9,806 nt of DNA, taken from positions 1 to 9,806 of the forward strand of contig JAHIKV010000266.1 of assembly GCA_018897395.1 (NCBI GenBank). The letters run 5' to 3'. The DNA comes from Planctomycetota bacterium. Lineage in GTDB: Bacteria; Planctomycetota; Planctomycetia; Pirellulales; Thermoguttaceae. The number at the start of each line of letters is the position of its first letter. Positions within the stretch are counted from its first letter, which is position 1. This document shows, piece after piece, positions 1-7,329 of the stretch. A program made the translations under genes and the position numbers. A model generated the notes under the pieces. It saw only the letters and a list, made by a program, of their open reading frames with translations, ran no database searches and was not told the DNA's origin.

Positions 1-221
1 CGTCTTGGAATTCCCCTACCGCGTCGCCTTCGGAGAATAGACGAGTTCGCGCAAATGTAGTGGAAACTTTGGCCAAAAATCGAACGTAAGTCCTTTGCTA
101 TCAACGAATCGACTCCCACAACTCCGTAACTTGGGCTAAATCGCCGCTCGCGCGCAAAAAGGCCGCCCGAGAGGCGTTTTTGGAAAGTGAGCGCGAAATT
201 GTGTGTGCTGGAGAACCGTGT

Positions 222-360
222 GGGTGCCACGGTTGGCTTGTTGCCCTGTACCGGAAGAAGTAAGATGAGCGGCCGGGTCGTATGCACTAGCGAGTGGTTG
301 GACGTGGCCGATTAGTCCGCTTCACCCGGACACTGCTGGGACAAGCCAGCAGTGGCACCC
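222..360. repeat. Inverted pair of GGGTGCCAC...TGGCTTGT repeats
   Basis: A 20-base word at 222-241 recurs in inverted orientation at 341-360. The two share GGGTGCCAC and TGGCTTGT and differ only in the three central bases. Each copy also forms its own hairpin. AACCGTG at 214-220 pairs with CACGGTT at 228-234. CACTGCTGG at 331-339 pairs with CCAGCAGTG at 346-354. The central differences are compensated within each hairpin, which suggests selection or copying of a structured unit. The 1-584 stretch has no convincing gene, so this is an intergenic REP/MITE-like repeat. Confidence 0.6.
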
Positions 361-474
361 GGTGTGCGGCGGCAATATATGAGTTGGCATGTTGGATTGC
401 AAGACCCGACCCCGTTTGCGACGCCGCAGTTCCGCCCGTTGACCCGCCTCAAGCCGGAGGAGTAGCTTTGGAGT

Positions 475-499
475 GCGGCGGCTTGCCGCCGCTTTTTTT
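475..499 (+). repeat. GC-rich perfect hairpin followed by a T-tract
   Basis: GCGGCGGC at 475-482 and GCCGCCGC at 485-492 form an 8-bp perfect stem with a two-base TT gap, followed by seven T residues at 493-499. In form this is a rho-independent terminator for plus-strand transcription, but no plus-strand gene is visible upstream. Read on the minus strand, downstream of the channel gene, the U-run is missing. It may be a dispersed REP-like palindrome that only resembles a terminator. Confidence 0.45.
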
Positions 500-584
500 C
501 AGCGCTGCACGGAAAGCGAGGCCAATCAATCGGACGAACCGATAAATAGTTCTGACACCTTTTTCCCTCCCCCTTCGACTCTTT

Positions 585-1289
585 TCACCCCCCGTTTTTT
601 TTCTTTTGCGTCTTGGTCAAGGCGGCAGCCAACAGTCCGGCGGGAACGGCAATTGTTCCAATACCAAACAGTAATACAATGGCCGTGAAAATGCGACCAC
701 CCACAGTGATTGGGAAGACATCGCCATAGCCCACGGTTGTCAACGTCACGATAGCCCACCAGAGACAATGGAAAACAGAGCCGAAGTTTTCTGGTTGTGC
801 TTCATTCTCGAAGTAGTATATCCCAACGGATGAAAGGAATATCATCAAGCTGGTAGCAACGAGGTACAAAACCAACTCTTCACGGATTTCGTTAAAGGCA
901 TCCTTGAAACGCTGAATTGCCTGAGTGTAGCGAAGCAGCTTGAAAACCCGGAAAACGCGAAAGAGTCTGAGAACGCGAACCGCTCGAAGGTCAACCCCAG
1001 TCGAAATGTAGAACGGAAGAATTGCCGTTAGGTCAACCAACCCATAGAAGCTAAAAATGAATCGAAGACGATTGTCAGCAACGAGAATCCGCAAGCCATA
1101 CTCGATTGTGAATATGGCAACGGTGACAACCTCCACTACATACAACCAGAATCGGCTTTCGTTGCCAAGATCGGGTAGGGTTTCAATTGAGAAGCTAATC
1201 AGAGAAACAAAAATGAGGGCTTGAATAACTAGGTCAAAAGCCTTTCCCGCCCACGTATCCGTGCCTTCGACAAGCTGCTTAATGTTCAT
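585..1289 (-). CDS. Voltage-gated potassium channel, six-transmembrane
   Basis: This encodes a 234-residue inner-membrane potassium channel of the ion-transport (Kv/KvAP-like) family. Hydrophobic segments fit S1 (about 18-37), S2 (46-70, with IEYGLRI), S3 (78-95), S5 (137-160) and S6 (197-222). The S4 voltage sensor (101-120) is textbook: basic residues at 102, 105, 108, 111, 114, 117 and 120, one at every third position. The pore loop carries TVGYGD (185-190), the potassium selectivity filter. The C-terminus ends just after S6 in a short lysine-rich tail, with no RCK or cyclic-nucleotide domain, so gating is probably by voltage alone. The chosen start gives MNIKQLVEG. An in-frame ATG at 1382 would add 31 residues of unconvincing composition. 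Neither start has a clear ribosome binding site. The gene is visibly more AT-rich than smc (a sampled row is about 42% GC). It lies downstream of comM on the same strand with no evident functional link. Confidence 0.93.
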   Translation of the reverse strand: MNIKQLVEGTDTWAGKAFDLVIQALIFVSLISFSIETLPDLGNESRFWLYVVEVVTVAIFTIEYGLRILVADNRLRFIFSFYGLVDLTAILPFYISTGVDLRAVRVLRLFRVFRVFKLLRYTQAIQRFKDAFNEIREELVLYLVATSLMIFLSSVGIYYFENEAQPENFGSVFHCLWWAIVTLTTVGYGDVFPITVGGRIFTAIVLLFGIGTIAVPAGLLAAALTKTQKKKNGG

Positions 1290-1477
1290 GGACAGGCGGG
1301 GCCCGATAAAGTGGTCGGGAGTCTGTGTTTGTGACCCCCCTTTGTTAGTGACATAATCGAATGAAACTGATGATCCATGCACATGCTACAAAAGTTATCT
1401 CCAAACAAAGAATTCTGATGATCTAGGCCACAACAAAGACTCCCGCCCCCTCTACTCTTTATTCTTTCGGCAATAAT

Positions 1478-3109
1478 TCATACACTCGCCCGCAGGATGC
1501 CTCCGATTACAAAACTTGCGGCCTTCCTAACGTGCTGTGGCTCAATTTCGTCTTTTCCTGCCAAGTCGGCAACTGTTCTTGACACCTTTGCCAAACGATC
1601 CATCGAGCGCGTGGAGAGTGTATTCGTATCGATCAATTGTTTATAGGTCTCCAGCGCCGACGGAGAAAATTTGCAGTAATCGCGCACTTGTCCACCGGGC
1701 ATGGCGGCATTGTGCGGAATATCCTTACCATCGAATCGTTTATGTTGTCGCTCTCGGGCTGCCTCGACATTGGCGCGAATTCGAGGCGATTGGTTGCAGT
1801 CAGTTTCGCCAAACCGCTCATCCGTCGAAAGGCGTTCCAACTCCACCTGCAGGTCGATTCGATCAAGCAACGGACCGCTGAGTTTTTTCTGGTACTTGTT
1901 TATGACAGATTCGTCGCACGTACACCGATCACTCCCATAATATCCGCATGGGCATGGATTCATGGCGGCCACCAATGTAAAACGGCATGGATAAGTCAGC
2001 GTCGCTCCCACTCGTGAGATGGAGATTTCGCCGCTTTCCATCGGCTGTCGCAATGCTTCCAAGGTTGAACGGCTGAACTCTGCAATTTCGTCAAGAAACA
2101 AAATGCCGTGGTGCGATAGCGTTATCTCTCCCGGACGCGGTATCTTTGCCCCACCTCCAACCAACGCTTCCTTAGATACGGTGTGATGCACGGCACGAAA
2201 CGGGCGTCGTGTAACTGCTTGACCGTCTTGGTGCAATGCCCCGTAGGCAGAATATATCCGCGTCAACTCGACCTTTTCTTCGTTGGCTAGTCGCGGCAAA
2301 ATTCCGACTATAGCGCTTGCAAGCAGAGACTTTCCCTCTCCTGGCGGCCCAATCAGCAGCAAATTGTGACCTCCGGCAGCCGCGATGATAGCCGCCTCCT
2401 TTGCCTGATCTTGTCCGCGAACGAGTCCAAAATCCACGGCCTTGGGTATGACTGAATCAAAGCGGATTTCCTGCCGCAAGGCATTTTCCAACTGTCGCTT
2501 TCCAGAAAAAAACTCGAAAACCTCCTCTAAGGTGGATACGGCAAAAACACGGCAACCATCATGCCCTGGTTTTGCGAGAATCAAGGCGCATTCTTTTTCG
2601 TTGCCAGCCGGAACAATAAGCGATTGCCCAGGTTTTGCTAGATAGGCGATGGAAAGCGCGCCGGGAACTCTGCGAAGTTCTCCATGCAATCCGACCTCTC
2701 CCATCAGAACAAAATCGCCCTCAAGACTTTCCGGCAAATCCGACAACACTCCGGCCGCTTGCAGCATAATCACGGCCATTGGCAAATCGAGCCATGATCC
2801 TTCTTTGACCACACTTGCCGGTGTCAAATTGATCTGGATGGCGACTTCCGGGTCAGGAATGCGAAGTTTTGCAAACGCGCCGGCAATTCTGGTGGTCGCC
2901 TCTTTGACCGCAGGGCCGACCATGCCGGACACCGCTGTAGCTTCGATCCACGATATTGGCCCGTTCAGGATCTTCATTGCTCTGGCCTGAACTTCGATAA
3001 AATATCCGTCGAGTCCAAACAAAATGCCTCCATTCAAGCTGTGGTCCATTGCCAACAGATTCTTTAGCCGCCGTTGCACATCGGGTGTTCTTTTTGTTCT
3101 TGTCCGCAT
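1478..3109 (-). CDS. comM: ComM/YifB-family Mg-chelatase-like AAA+ ATPase
   Basis: This is a 543-residue member of the YifB/ComM family. ComM proteins are AAA+ helicases that assist branch migration during natural transformation; that role is family knowledge. Residues 25-200 form the Lon-S5-like N-terminal domain, with the family words NLTPASVVKEGSWLDLP (94-110) and GEVGLHGELRRVPGAL. The Mg-chelatase AAA+ core has Walker A GPPGEGKS (254-261), Walker B ILFLDE (336-341), a four-cysteine cluster (386, 388, 396, 398) and the putative arginine finger in LLDRIDL (R417). The C-terminal Mg-chelatase helical domain follows (about 450-540). Family members are usually near 500 residues, so the N-terminus is slightly long. 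The ATG at 3109 is preferred over that at 3196 because GGAG (3117-3120) lies 7 nt upstream, and because the 3196 ATG falls inside the likely -10 element. No other competence gene is nearby. Confidence 0.93.
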   Translation of the reverse strand: MRTRTKRTPDVQRRLKNLLAMDHSLNGGILFGLDGYFIEVQARAMKILNGPISWIEATAVSGMVGPAVKEATTRIAGAFAKLRIPDPEVAIQINLTPASVVKEGSWLDLPMAVIMLQAAGVLSDLPESLEGDFVLMGEVGLHGELRRVPGALSIAYLAKPGQSLIVPAGNEKECALILAKPGHDGCRVFAVSTLEEVFEFFSGKRQLENALRQEIRFDSVIPKAVDFGLVRGQDQAKEAAIIAAAGGHNLLLIGPPGEGKSLLASAIVGILPRLANEEKVELTRIYSAYGALHQDGQAVTRRPFRAVHHTVSKEALVGGGAKIPRPGEITLSHHGILFLDEIAEFSRSTLEALRQPMESGEISISRVGATLTYPCRFTLVAAMNPCPCGYYGSDRCTCDESVINKYQKKLSGPLLDRIDLQVELERLSTDERFGETDCNQSPRIRANVEAARERQHKRFDGKDIPHNAAMPGGQVRDYCKFSPSALETYKQLIDTNTLSTRSMDRLAKVSRTVADLAGKDEIEPQHVRKAASFVIGGILRASV

Positions 3110-3194
3110 GAAAACACTCCAGTTGGGGGCTTTCTTATGTCGACCATTCGACGTGTGACGAGGGATGCGGGTCGCCATCGACGACACCGACGCC

Positions 3195-3222
3195 ATGCTA
3201 CCGTTCGCGGGGGTGTTGTCAA
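3195..3222 (-). promoter_or_regulatory. Sigma-70-like promoter of comM
   Basis: On the minus strand a perfect TTGACA (3217-3222) is followed, after 16 bases, by TAGCAT (3195-3200), a 4/6 match to the -10 consensus. Transcription would start near 3188 and leave a leader of about 80 nt before the ATG at 3109. This separates comM from smc as a transcription unit. Confidence 0.5.
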
Positions 3223-3268
3223 GGTGGCCGCGGGGTGGAAGACGGAGGCAGTCCCCTTTTCTCGCCCC

Positions 3269-3293
3269 GCCCTCACCCCCGGCCTCTCTCCCA
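3269..3293. repeat. Partial copy of the 164-bp element's inner arm
   Basis: The 25 bases here match 7438-7462, the inner right arm of the element at 7330-7493, at 23 of 25 positions. The match stops exactly where the next inverted-repeat element begins at 3294. It looks like a remnant of the same repeat family, truncated by or adjacent to the newer element. Confidence 0.5.
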
Positions 3294-3428
3294 AAGAACG
3301 TGTTTTGAAATCATTCATTTAGCCCGCCGTGAATACACGGTGGGCCGGGTTGACCGCGTAAAACCGCTTGCCCCGGGTGTATTCACCCGGGGCTAAATAC
3401 GGATATTTCAATTTCAAAACACGTTCTT
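3294..3428. repeat. 135-bp MITE-like inverted-repeat element at the smc 3' end
   Basis: Perfect 18-bp terminal inverted repeats, AAGAACGTGTTTTGAAAT at 3294-3311 and its complement at 3411-3428, bound the element. Inside, ATTTAGCCC (3317-3325) pairs with GGGCTAAAT (3390-3398). Two hairpins are nested within: 3322-3345 (loop AATA, one G-T pair) and 3370-3393 (10-bp perfect stem, loop TATT). The hairpins are inverted relatives, so their loops are complementary. The right terminus supplies two of the three bases of the smc stop codon. No reading frame or transposase is present. Either hairpin might slow transcription past smc, but no U-run follows. Confidence 0.75.
3370..3393 (-). terminator. Possible hairpin terminator after smc
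   Basis: GCCCCGGGTG (3370-3379) and CACCCGGGGC (3384-3393) form a perfect 10-bp stem with a four-base loop, 34 bases past the smc stop codon. In minus-strand RNA it is followed by AAGCGGUUUUA rather than a clean U-tract. Intrinsic termination is therefore possible but not strongly supported, and the hairpin is also part of the 3294-3428 repeat element. Confidence 0.3.
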
Positions 3429-6400
3429 ACGCGGCTTGGGGTTCCCCGTCGTCCGCCGTCCTTTCGGCGAGAATTTCGCCGTCGTCGCTGACGTCCTCGA
3501 AGCGGACGGAGACCTGCTTGGTCACGCCCGACTCCTGCATCGTCACCCCGTAGATCGTGTCCGCGCAGGTCATCGTCTTCTTCGAGTGGGTGACGATGAT
3601 AAACTGCGTCCAGGCCAGGAAATCCTTCAACACCAGGGTGAAGCGGTCGATGTTGGCCTCGTCCAGCGCGGCGTCGACCTCGTCGAGTACGCAGAAGGGG
3701 CTTGGCCGGCTGCGGAATATCGCCAGCAGAAGCGCCACGCAGGTAAGGGTTTTCTCGCCGCCGCTGAGTAGCGAAATGCTCCGCGGCTCCTTGCCCGGCG
3801 GCCGGGCGACAATCTCGATGCCGCAGTCGAGTACGTCGGCGTCCTCCTCCATGACGATATCGGCCCGCCCCCCGCCGAACAGGTCGCGGAAGAGCGTCTG
3901 GAAATGCCCTCTGACCGTATCGAGCATTTCGGAAAAAAGCCGCCGGCTGTTGACGTTGATTTTTTCGATAATCTTTTCCAGCGACGACTTCGCGGAAGAT
4001 AGGTCGTGATACTGGTCGGCAAGCAGCTTGTGGCGCGTTTCGAGCTGGTCCAGTTCATCGAGGGCTTCCAGGTTGACGTTGCCGAGGTTGCCGATCTTCA
4101 GCCGCAACTCCTCGATCTCCTGCTGCACGACCTCTCGCCGAAGTTGCTCTTCGTCGCTGAAATCGTGTTCCAACTCGGCCAACTCGATGCCGTAATCCTC
4201 GCGGATCCGGCCGGCCAGGGCGCTGCGCTCGTGGCGGATTTCGGTGGCGGCCAACTCGGCGGCGTGCATCTTCTCTTCCAGTTTGCGGATGCGGCCGCGG
4301 ATCTTCTGAACCTCCGGCGCCAGCTCGCTCCGACGCCGGTGAAGTTCTTCGCGCCGCTCGATCAGGCCGACGGTCTCGGCCGCGAAGGTTTCCTTGCGCA
4401 GATAGAGATCGGCGATTTCGGCCTCGGCGCGTAAGATGTCCCGGCGGGAAGCCTCGGAGCGCTCGATACCCTCGGTAAGCTGCTGTCGGGCTTCCTCGAT
4501 GGCCCGCCGGCGCTCCTGCCGGTTATCCTCGAACTGCCTCATCCGTGCGTGGAGGTTCCGCAGGCGCTCCTCGCTCTTGGCCAATTCCACTTTGATCTCG
4601 GTGGTTTCGCGGTCGGCCGCCAGCCGCCGCGCCTCCAATTCCTCGATCTCTCGGCCGATCCGCTCGACGCACGACTCCATCTCGGCCAGCGCGGCGTCGG
4701 TCTGCCGGCGTTTTTGCCGGGTTTCGGTCAGGCGCTGAGCGGCGGCGGCGTACTGCCGCCGGGCGTCTTGCAACTCGACGTCCAAGGCGGCCCGCTGCTG
4801 GTCCAACTGGCTCCGCCGCTCCTCGGCGGCCGCGACGGCCAGGCGGTTTTCGGCCAGCGCGGCGGCGGTCCGTTGATGTTCGGCCGACAGATTGTCGATC
4901 GCCAGTTGTTCGGCGGCGATCCGCTCGTCGAGTTTGGCGAGTGCGTTTTGGGCAGTTTCAATGGCCGTCTCCAATTCGCCGAGCTGCACGCCCAGGGCGC
5001 GCAATTGGCTCCGCCGCGAGATCAGGCCGGTCGAGACGCTCCGCGGTCCGACGACCAGCGTGCCGTCGGGTTCGAGCAGTTCTCCGGCCAACGTGACGAA
5101 AGTCAACCCCAAGGGGGACAGGTCCGATTTGTGCGAAGCACCCTTCGGGCCGCTCTGCAGCAAATCGGACCTGTCCCCCTTAGCGTTCCGCGCCAAGGAG
5201 AACGCGTGGTCCAGCTTTTCGACGAACCAGGTCCGCCCCAGCAGGCGTTTGGCCAACGGCGCGAACGTAGGCTCGGTTTCCACGAAGCGGTCGGCCCGCC
5301 CGATCACACCCGGCCGGCCTTCAAGGTCAATGTCGGGGGACTGGGGGCGGGGGACGGGGGACGGGGGCCGGGGTTCGGGGTTCGGGGTTCGGGGTTCGGG
5401 GTTCGGGGGACGGGATTCGGGGTTCGGGGCTCGGGGCTCGGGACTTGATGGAATGACGTCGCCAACTGCCGCTTCCTGCCCTCTGACCTCTGACCCCTGA
5501 CCTCTGACCTCTGACCCCTCTTCGAGCCAGACGAAGCCGACGCGGCCGCCGAGCCGGCTTGACTCCATCCAGAGGCGGTCGAGCAGTTCCTGGTTCCGCT
5601 GGGCCACCACGTGATGCGCCTTTTGCCCCAAGGCGATTTCGACCAGCGGCGCGACCTCGACGCCGACCCGCAGCAGATCGGCGACCAATCCGCGGATGTG
5701 GCGAAAAGCGCTCCCATCGGCTTTGGCGGCACGGCCCCACTCTAAAACCTCCTTTACCCCGGCGCTGAGTCCCTCGTGGCGTCGGACGAGCTCTTCGAGC
5801 ACGGCGGCGCGTTCCGCGGCGCCCGATTGTCGCTCGCGCATCTCGGCCAATTCGTTTCGCAGGGCGGCGTGTTGCTTTTGGTGTTGGGCGAGTTGCTGCT
5901 TTGCGGCGGCGAGCGATTCGGCCTGCGCTTCCACCTGTTGGGTCCACTTCTCGCGGCGCTCGCGCAACGTCTCCAATTTCCGTTGCAGGCCGTCCAGGAG
6001 CCGGTCCAGTTCTTCGATGTGCCGGCCGCACCGCCCGCGGGTGGCGTCCGCCGCGGCCGATCGACTCTCCAGCACGCCGATTTCGTTGCTCAGGGCGGCG
6101 GCCAGCCGCATTTGTTCCAGGTAGGCCGCTCGACGCTGTTGGTTCTCGCCGCGAAGCCGATCCAGCGAGTCCATCGCTTCGGTCAATCCTCGTTCGGCCT
6201 CGACCAGCCGCTTGGCCACCTCGCGGTGGTTCTCCTCCGCCGTTTGGAGTGCCTCGGTGTTTTCGCTCAATTGCAGTTGCAGGTCGCCCGCCCGGGCGCT
6301 CATGGCCGCCAGTTGCCGTCGTTCACGGGCGATCTCCTGCTCCAGATCGAGGCCGTGGCTCCGCTGGTGTTCGACGGTCGATTCGGCCGCGGCGATCCGC

Positions 6401-7281
6401 TCCCGGTTGGCGGCGGCCTGTGACTCGGCCCGATGGATTTCCTCGTTGTCCGCGGCCGTTTGGCCGTCGATTTCCAGCAGTTGTGCCTCGACGTTTTCGG
6501 CCGCGGCCGCGGCGGCGTCGCGCGCGTCGCCGAGAGAGCGCAGCTCGCCCTCGAATGTTTCGAGACGTTCTCCGAGGCGTTTCCAATCGACCTGGGCGAC
6601 TTGGGTCCGCAATTCTTGCAGGCGGTTGGTGTATTCCCTGTATCGTCGGGCCTTGCCGGCCTGGGCGCGGACGCTGCGGAGCCGGTTTTCCACCTCATCG
6701 ACAATGTCGCTGAGCCGCAGCAGGTTTTGTTCGACGCGTTCCAACCGGCGCAGCGCCTCGATCTTCCGCATCTTGAAGCGGCTGATTCCGGCCGCCTCTT
6801 CGAAGATTATCCGCCTGTCGCGCGGAGAGGATTGCAAAAGGACGTCGACCTTGCCCTGCTCGATGACGCTGTAAGCCTGCGTACCCATGCCCGTGCCGGA
6901 GAGCAAGTCGCGGATGTCGCGTAGCCGGGCGGGATTGCGGTTGATCAGATACTCGCCTTCGCCGCTGCGGTAGACGCGGCGGGTAATGTGGACCTCCGGC
7001 GTATCGACCGCCAAGAGGCGTTTCGAGTTGTCCAGGGTGAGCGTGATTTCGGCGGTGTTGATTGCCCGACGGCTGCCCGAGCCGTTGAAAATCACGTCGG
7101 CCATTTCGCGGCCGCGGAGGCTTTTGACGCTCTGCTCGCCCAAGACCCACTTGATGGCGTCAACGATATTCGACTTTCCCGACCCGTTCGGACCGACCAC
7201 CACCGTGATCCCGGGCGGAAACTCGAACCGGGTGCGGTCGGCGAAACTCTTGAAACCGACGATGTCGAGTGCCTTGAGCAT
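3427..7281 (-). CDS. smc: Chromosome segregation ATPase SMC with an expanded hinge
   Basis: SMC is the ATPase of bacterial condensin. It dimerises through its hinge, normally works with ScpA and ScpB, and organises and segregates the chromosome. The N-terminal head has Walker A GPNGSGKS (30-37) and the Q-loop region GTQAYSVIEQGKVD. Long Glu/Arg/Ala-rich coiled-coil arms flank a hinge at about 500-770. The C-terminal head has the ABC signature LSGGEK (1172-1177), Walker B CVLDEVDAA (D1200, E1201) and the switch histidine in IIVTHSKK. At 1284 residues it is roughly 90 longer than the usual 1180-1200. The excess is all in the hinge: residues about 588-650 are encoded by two heptanucleotide arrays (giving EVRGQ and PEPRxPN repeats), and 701-724 by a palindromic element. 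All remain in frame. The start MLKALDIVGFKSF matches the family N-terminus, although no Shine-Dalgarno is visible. scpA and scpB are not in the window. Confidence 0.98.
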   Translation of the reverse strand: MLKALDIVGFKSFADRTRFEFPPGITVVVGPNGSGKSNIVDAIKWVLGEQSVKSLRGREMADVIFNGSGSRRAINTAEITLTLDNSKRLLAVDTPEVHITRRVYRSGEGEYLINRNPARLRDIRDLLSGTGMGTQAYSVIEQGKVDVLLQSSPRDRRIIFEEAAGISRFKMRKIEALRRLERVEQNLLRLSDIVDEVENRLRSVRAQAGKARRYREYTNRLQELRTQVAQVDWKRLGERLETFEGELRSLGDARDAAAAAAENVEAQLLEIDGQTAADNEEIHRAESQAAANRERIAAAESTVEHQRSHGLDLEQEIARERRQLAAMSARAGDLQLQLSENTEALQTAEENHREVAKRLVEAERGLTEAMDSLDRLRGENQQRRAAYLEQMRLAAALSNEIGVLESRSAAADATRGRCGRHIEELDRLLDGLQRKLETLRERREKWTQQVEAQAESLAAAKQQLAQHQKQHAALRNELAEMRERQSGAAERAAVLEELVRRHEGLSAGVKEVLEWGRAAKADGSAFRHIRGLVADLLRVGVEVAPLVEIALGQKAHHVVAQRNQELLDRLWMESSRLGGRVGFVWLEEGSEVRGQGSEVRGQEAAVGDVIPSSPEPRAPNPESRPPNPEPRTPNPEPRPPSPVPRPQSPDIDLEGRPGVIGRADRFVETEPTFAPLAKRLLGRTWFVEKLDHAFSLARNAKGDRSDLLQSGPKGASHKSDLSPLGLTFVTLAGELLEPDGTLVVGPRSVSTGLISRRSQLRALGVQLGELETAIETAQNALAKLDERIAAEQLAIDNLSAEHQRTAAALAENRLAVAAAEERRSQLDQQRAALDVELQDARRQYAAAAQRLTETRQKRRQTDAALAEMESCVERIGREIEELEARRLAADRETTEIKVELAKSEERLRNLHARMRQFEDNRQERRRAIEEARQQLTEGIERSEASRRDILRAEAEIADLYLRKETFAAETVGLIERREELHRRRSELAPEVQKIRGRIRKLEEKMHAAELAATEIRHERSALAGRIREDYGIELAELEHDFSDEEQLRREVVQQEIEELRLKIGNLGNVNLEALDELDQLETRHKLLADQYHDLSSAKSSLEKIIEKINVNSRRLFSEMLDTVRGHFQTLFRDLFGGGRADIVMEEDADVLDCGIEIVARPPGKEPRSISLLSGGEKTLTCVALLLAIFRSRPSPFCVLDEVDAALDEANIDRFTLVLKDFLAWTQFIIVTHSKKTMTCADTIYGVTMQESGVTKQVSVRFEDVSDDGEILAERTADDGEPQAA
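5111..5181. repeat. 71-bp palindromic element inserted in frame in smc
   Basis: Two perfect 21-bp inverted arms (5111-5131 and 5161-5181, core AGGGGGACAGGTCCGATT) enclose 29 bases that contain a small CCCTTCGGG hairpin. In smc the element encodes about 24 residues (701-724, including GDRSDLLQSGPKGASHKSDL). These interrupt the hinge between FSLARNA and LTFVTLAGELL, where SMC hinges normally run on without a gap. The form is that of a mobile palindromic or MITE-like unit. Confidence 0.8.
5334..5445. repeat. 16-unit heptanucleotide array inside smc
   Basis: Sixteen consecutive 7-base units follow one another without a gap. The core unit is CGGGGTT, with variants CGGGGGA, CGGGGCT, CGGGGGC, CGGGATT, CGGGACT and CTGGGGG. 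Because 7 is not a multiple of 3, three units (21 nt) make one peptide period, giving the proline-rich heptapeptide PEPRxPN on the coding strand (SMC residues about 613-650). It lies between the conserved hinge words FVWLEE and PGVIGRADRFVE. Confidence 0.92.
5480..5519. repeat. Heptanucleotide array CCTCTGA inside smc
   Basis: Five complete 7-base units (CCTCTGA, CCTCTGA, CCCCTGA, CCTCTGA, CCTCTGA) and a partial sixth run from 5480 to 5519. On the coding strand they give the direct peptide repeat SEVRGQG/SEVRGQE directly after FVWLEE (SMC residues about 588-601). The period is the same as in the neighbouring 5334-5445 array but the unit is different. Confidence 0.88.
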
Positions 7282-7289
7282 GGGGATAT

Positions 7290-7324
7290 ACGAATGATGA
7301 ATTATGAATAATGAATTATGAATG
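7290..7324. repeat. AT-rich heptanucleotide array upstream of smc
   Basis: Five 7-base units (ACGAATG, ATGAATT, ATGAATA, ATGAATT, ATGAATG) begin 8 bases before the smc start codon. On the coding strand the repeats contain CATAAT, one mismatch from the -10 consensus, so the array may contribute to the smc promoter. That regulatory role is inference. Confidence 0.75.
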
Positions 7325-7329
7325 AATTA

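Noticed and set aside
2..40. Possible C-terminus of a plus-strand gene running in from the left edge (VLEFPYRVAFGE)
   Set aside because: Only 12 codons are visible before a stop, which is easily due to chance. The frame looks protein-like but cannot be supported without upstream sequence.
294..545. Plus-strand 83-residue frame in the left intergenic region
   Set aside because: It crosses two hairpin repeats, has no ribosome binding site and has low-information composition.
3110..3196. Longer comM start at 3196
   Set aside because: The extra 29 residues are not family-like, and the ATG lies within the probable -10 box. The ATG at 3109 has GGAG at 7-nt spacing.
4549..5448. 299-residue plus-strand open frame antisense to smc
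   Set aside because: It arises from GC-rich codon bias in smc. Its C-terminal GFGVRG repeats are just the heptamer array read in another frame.
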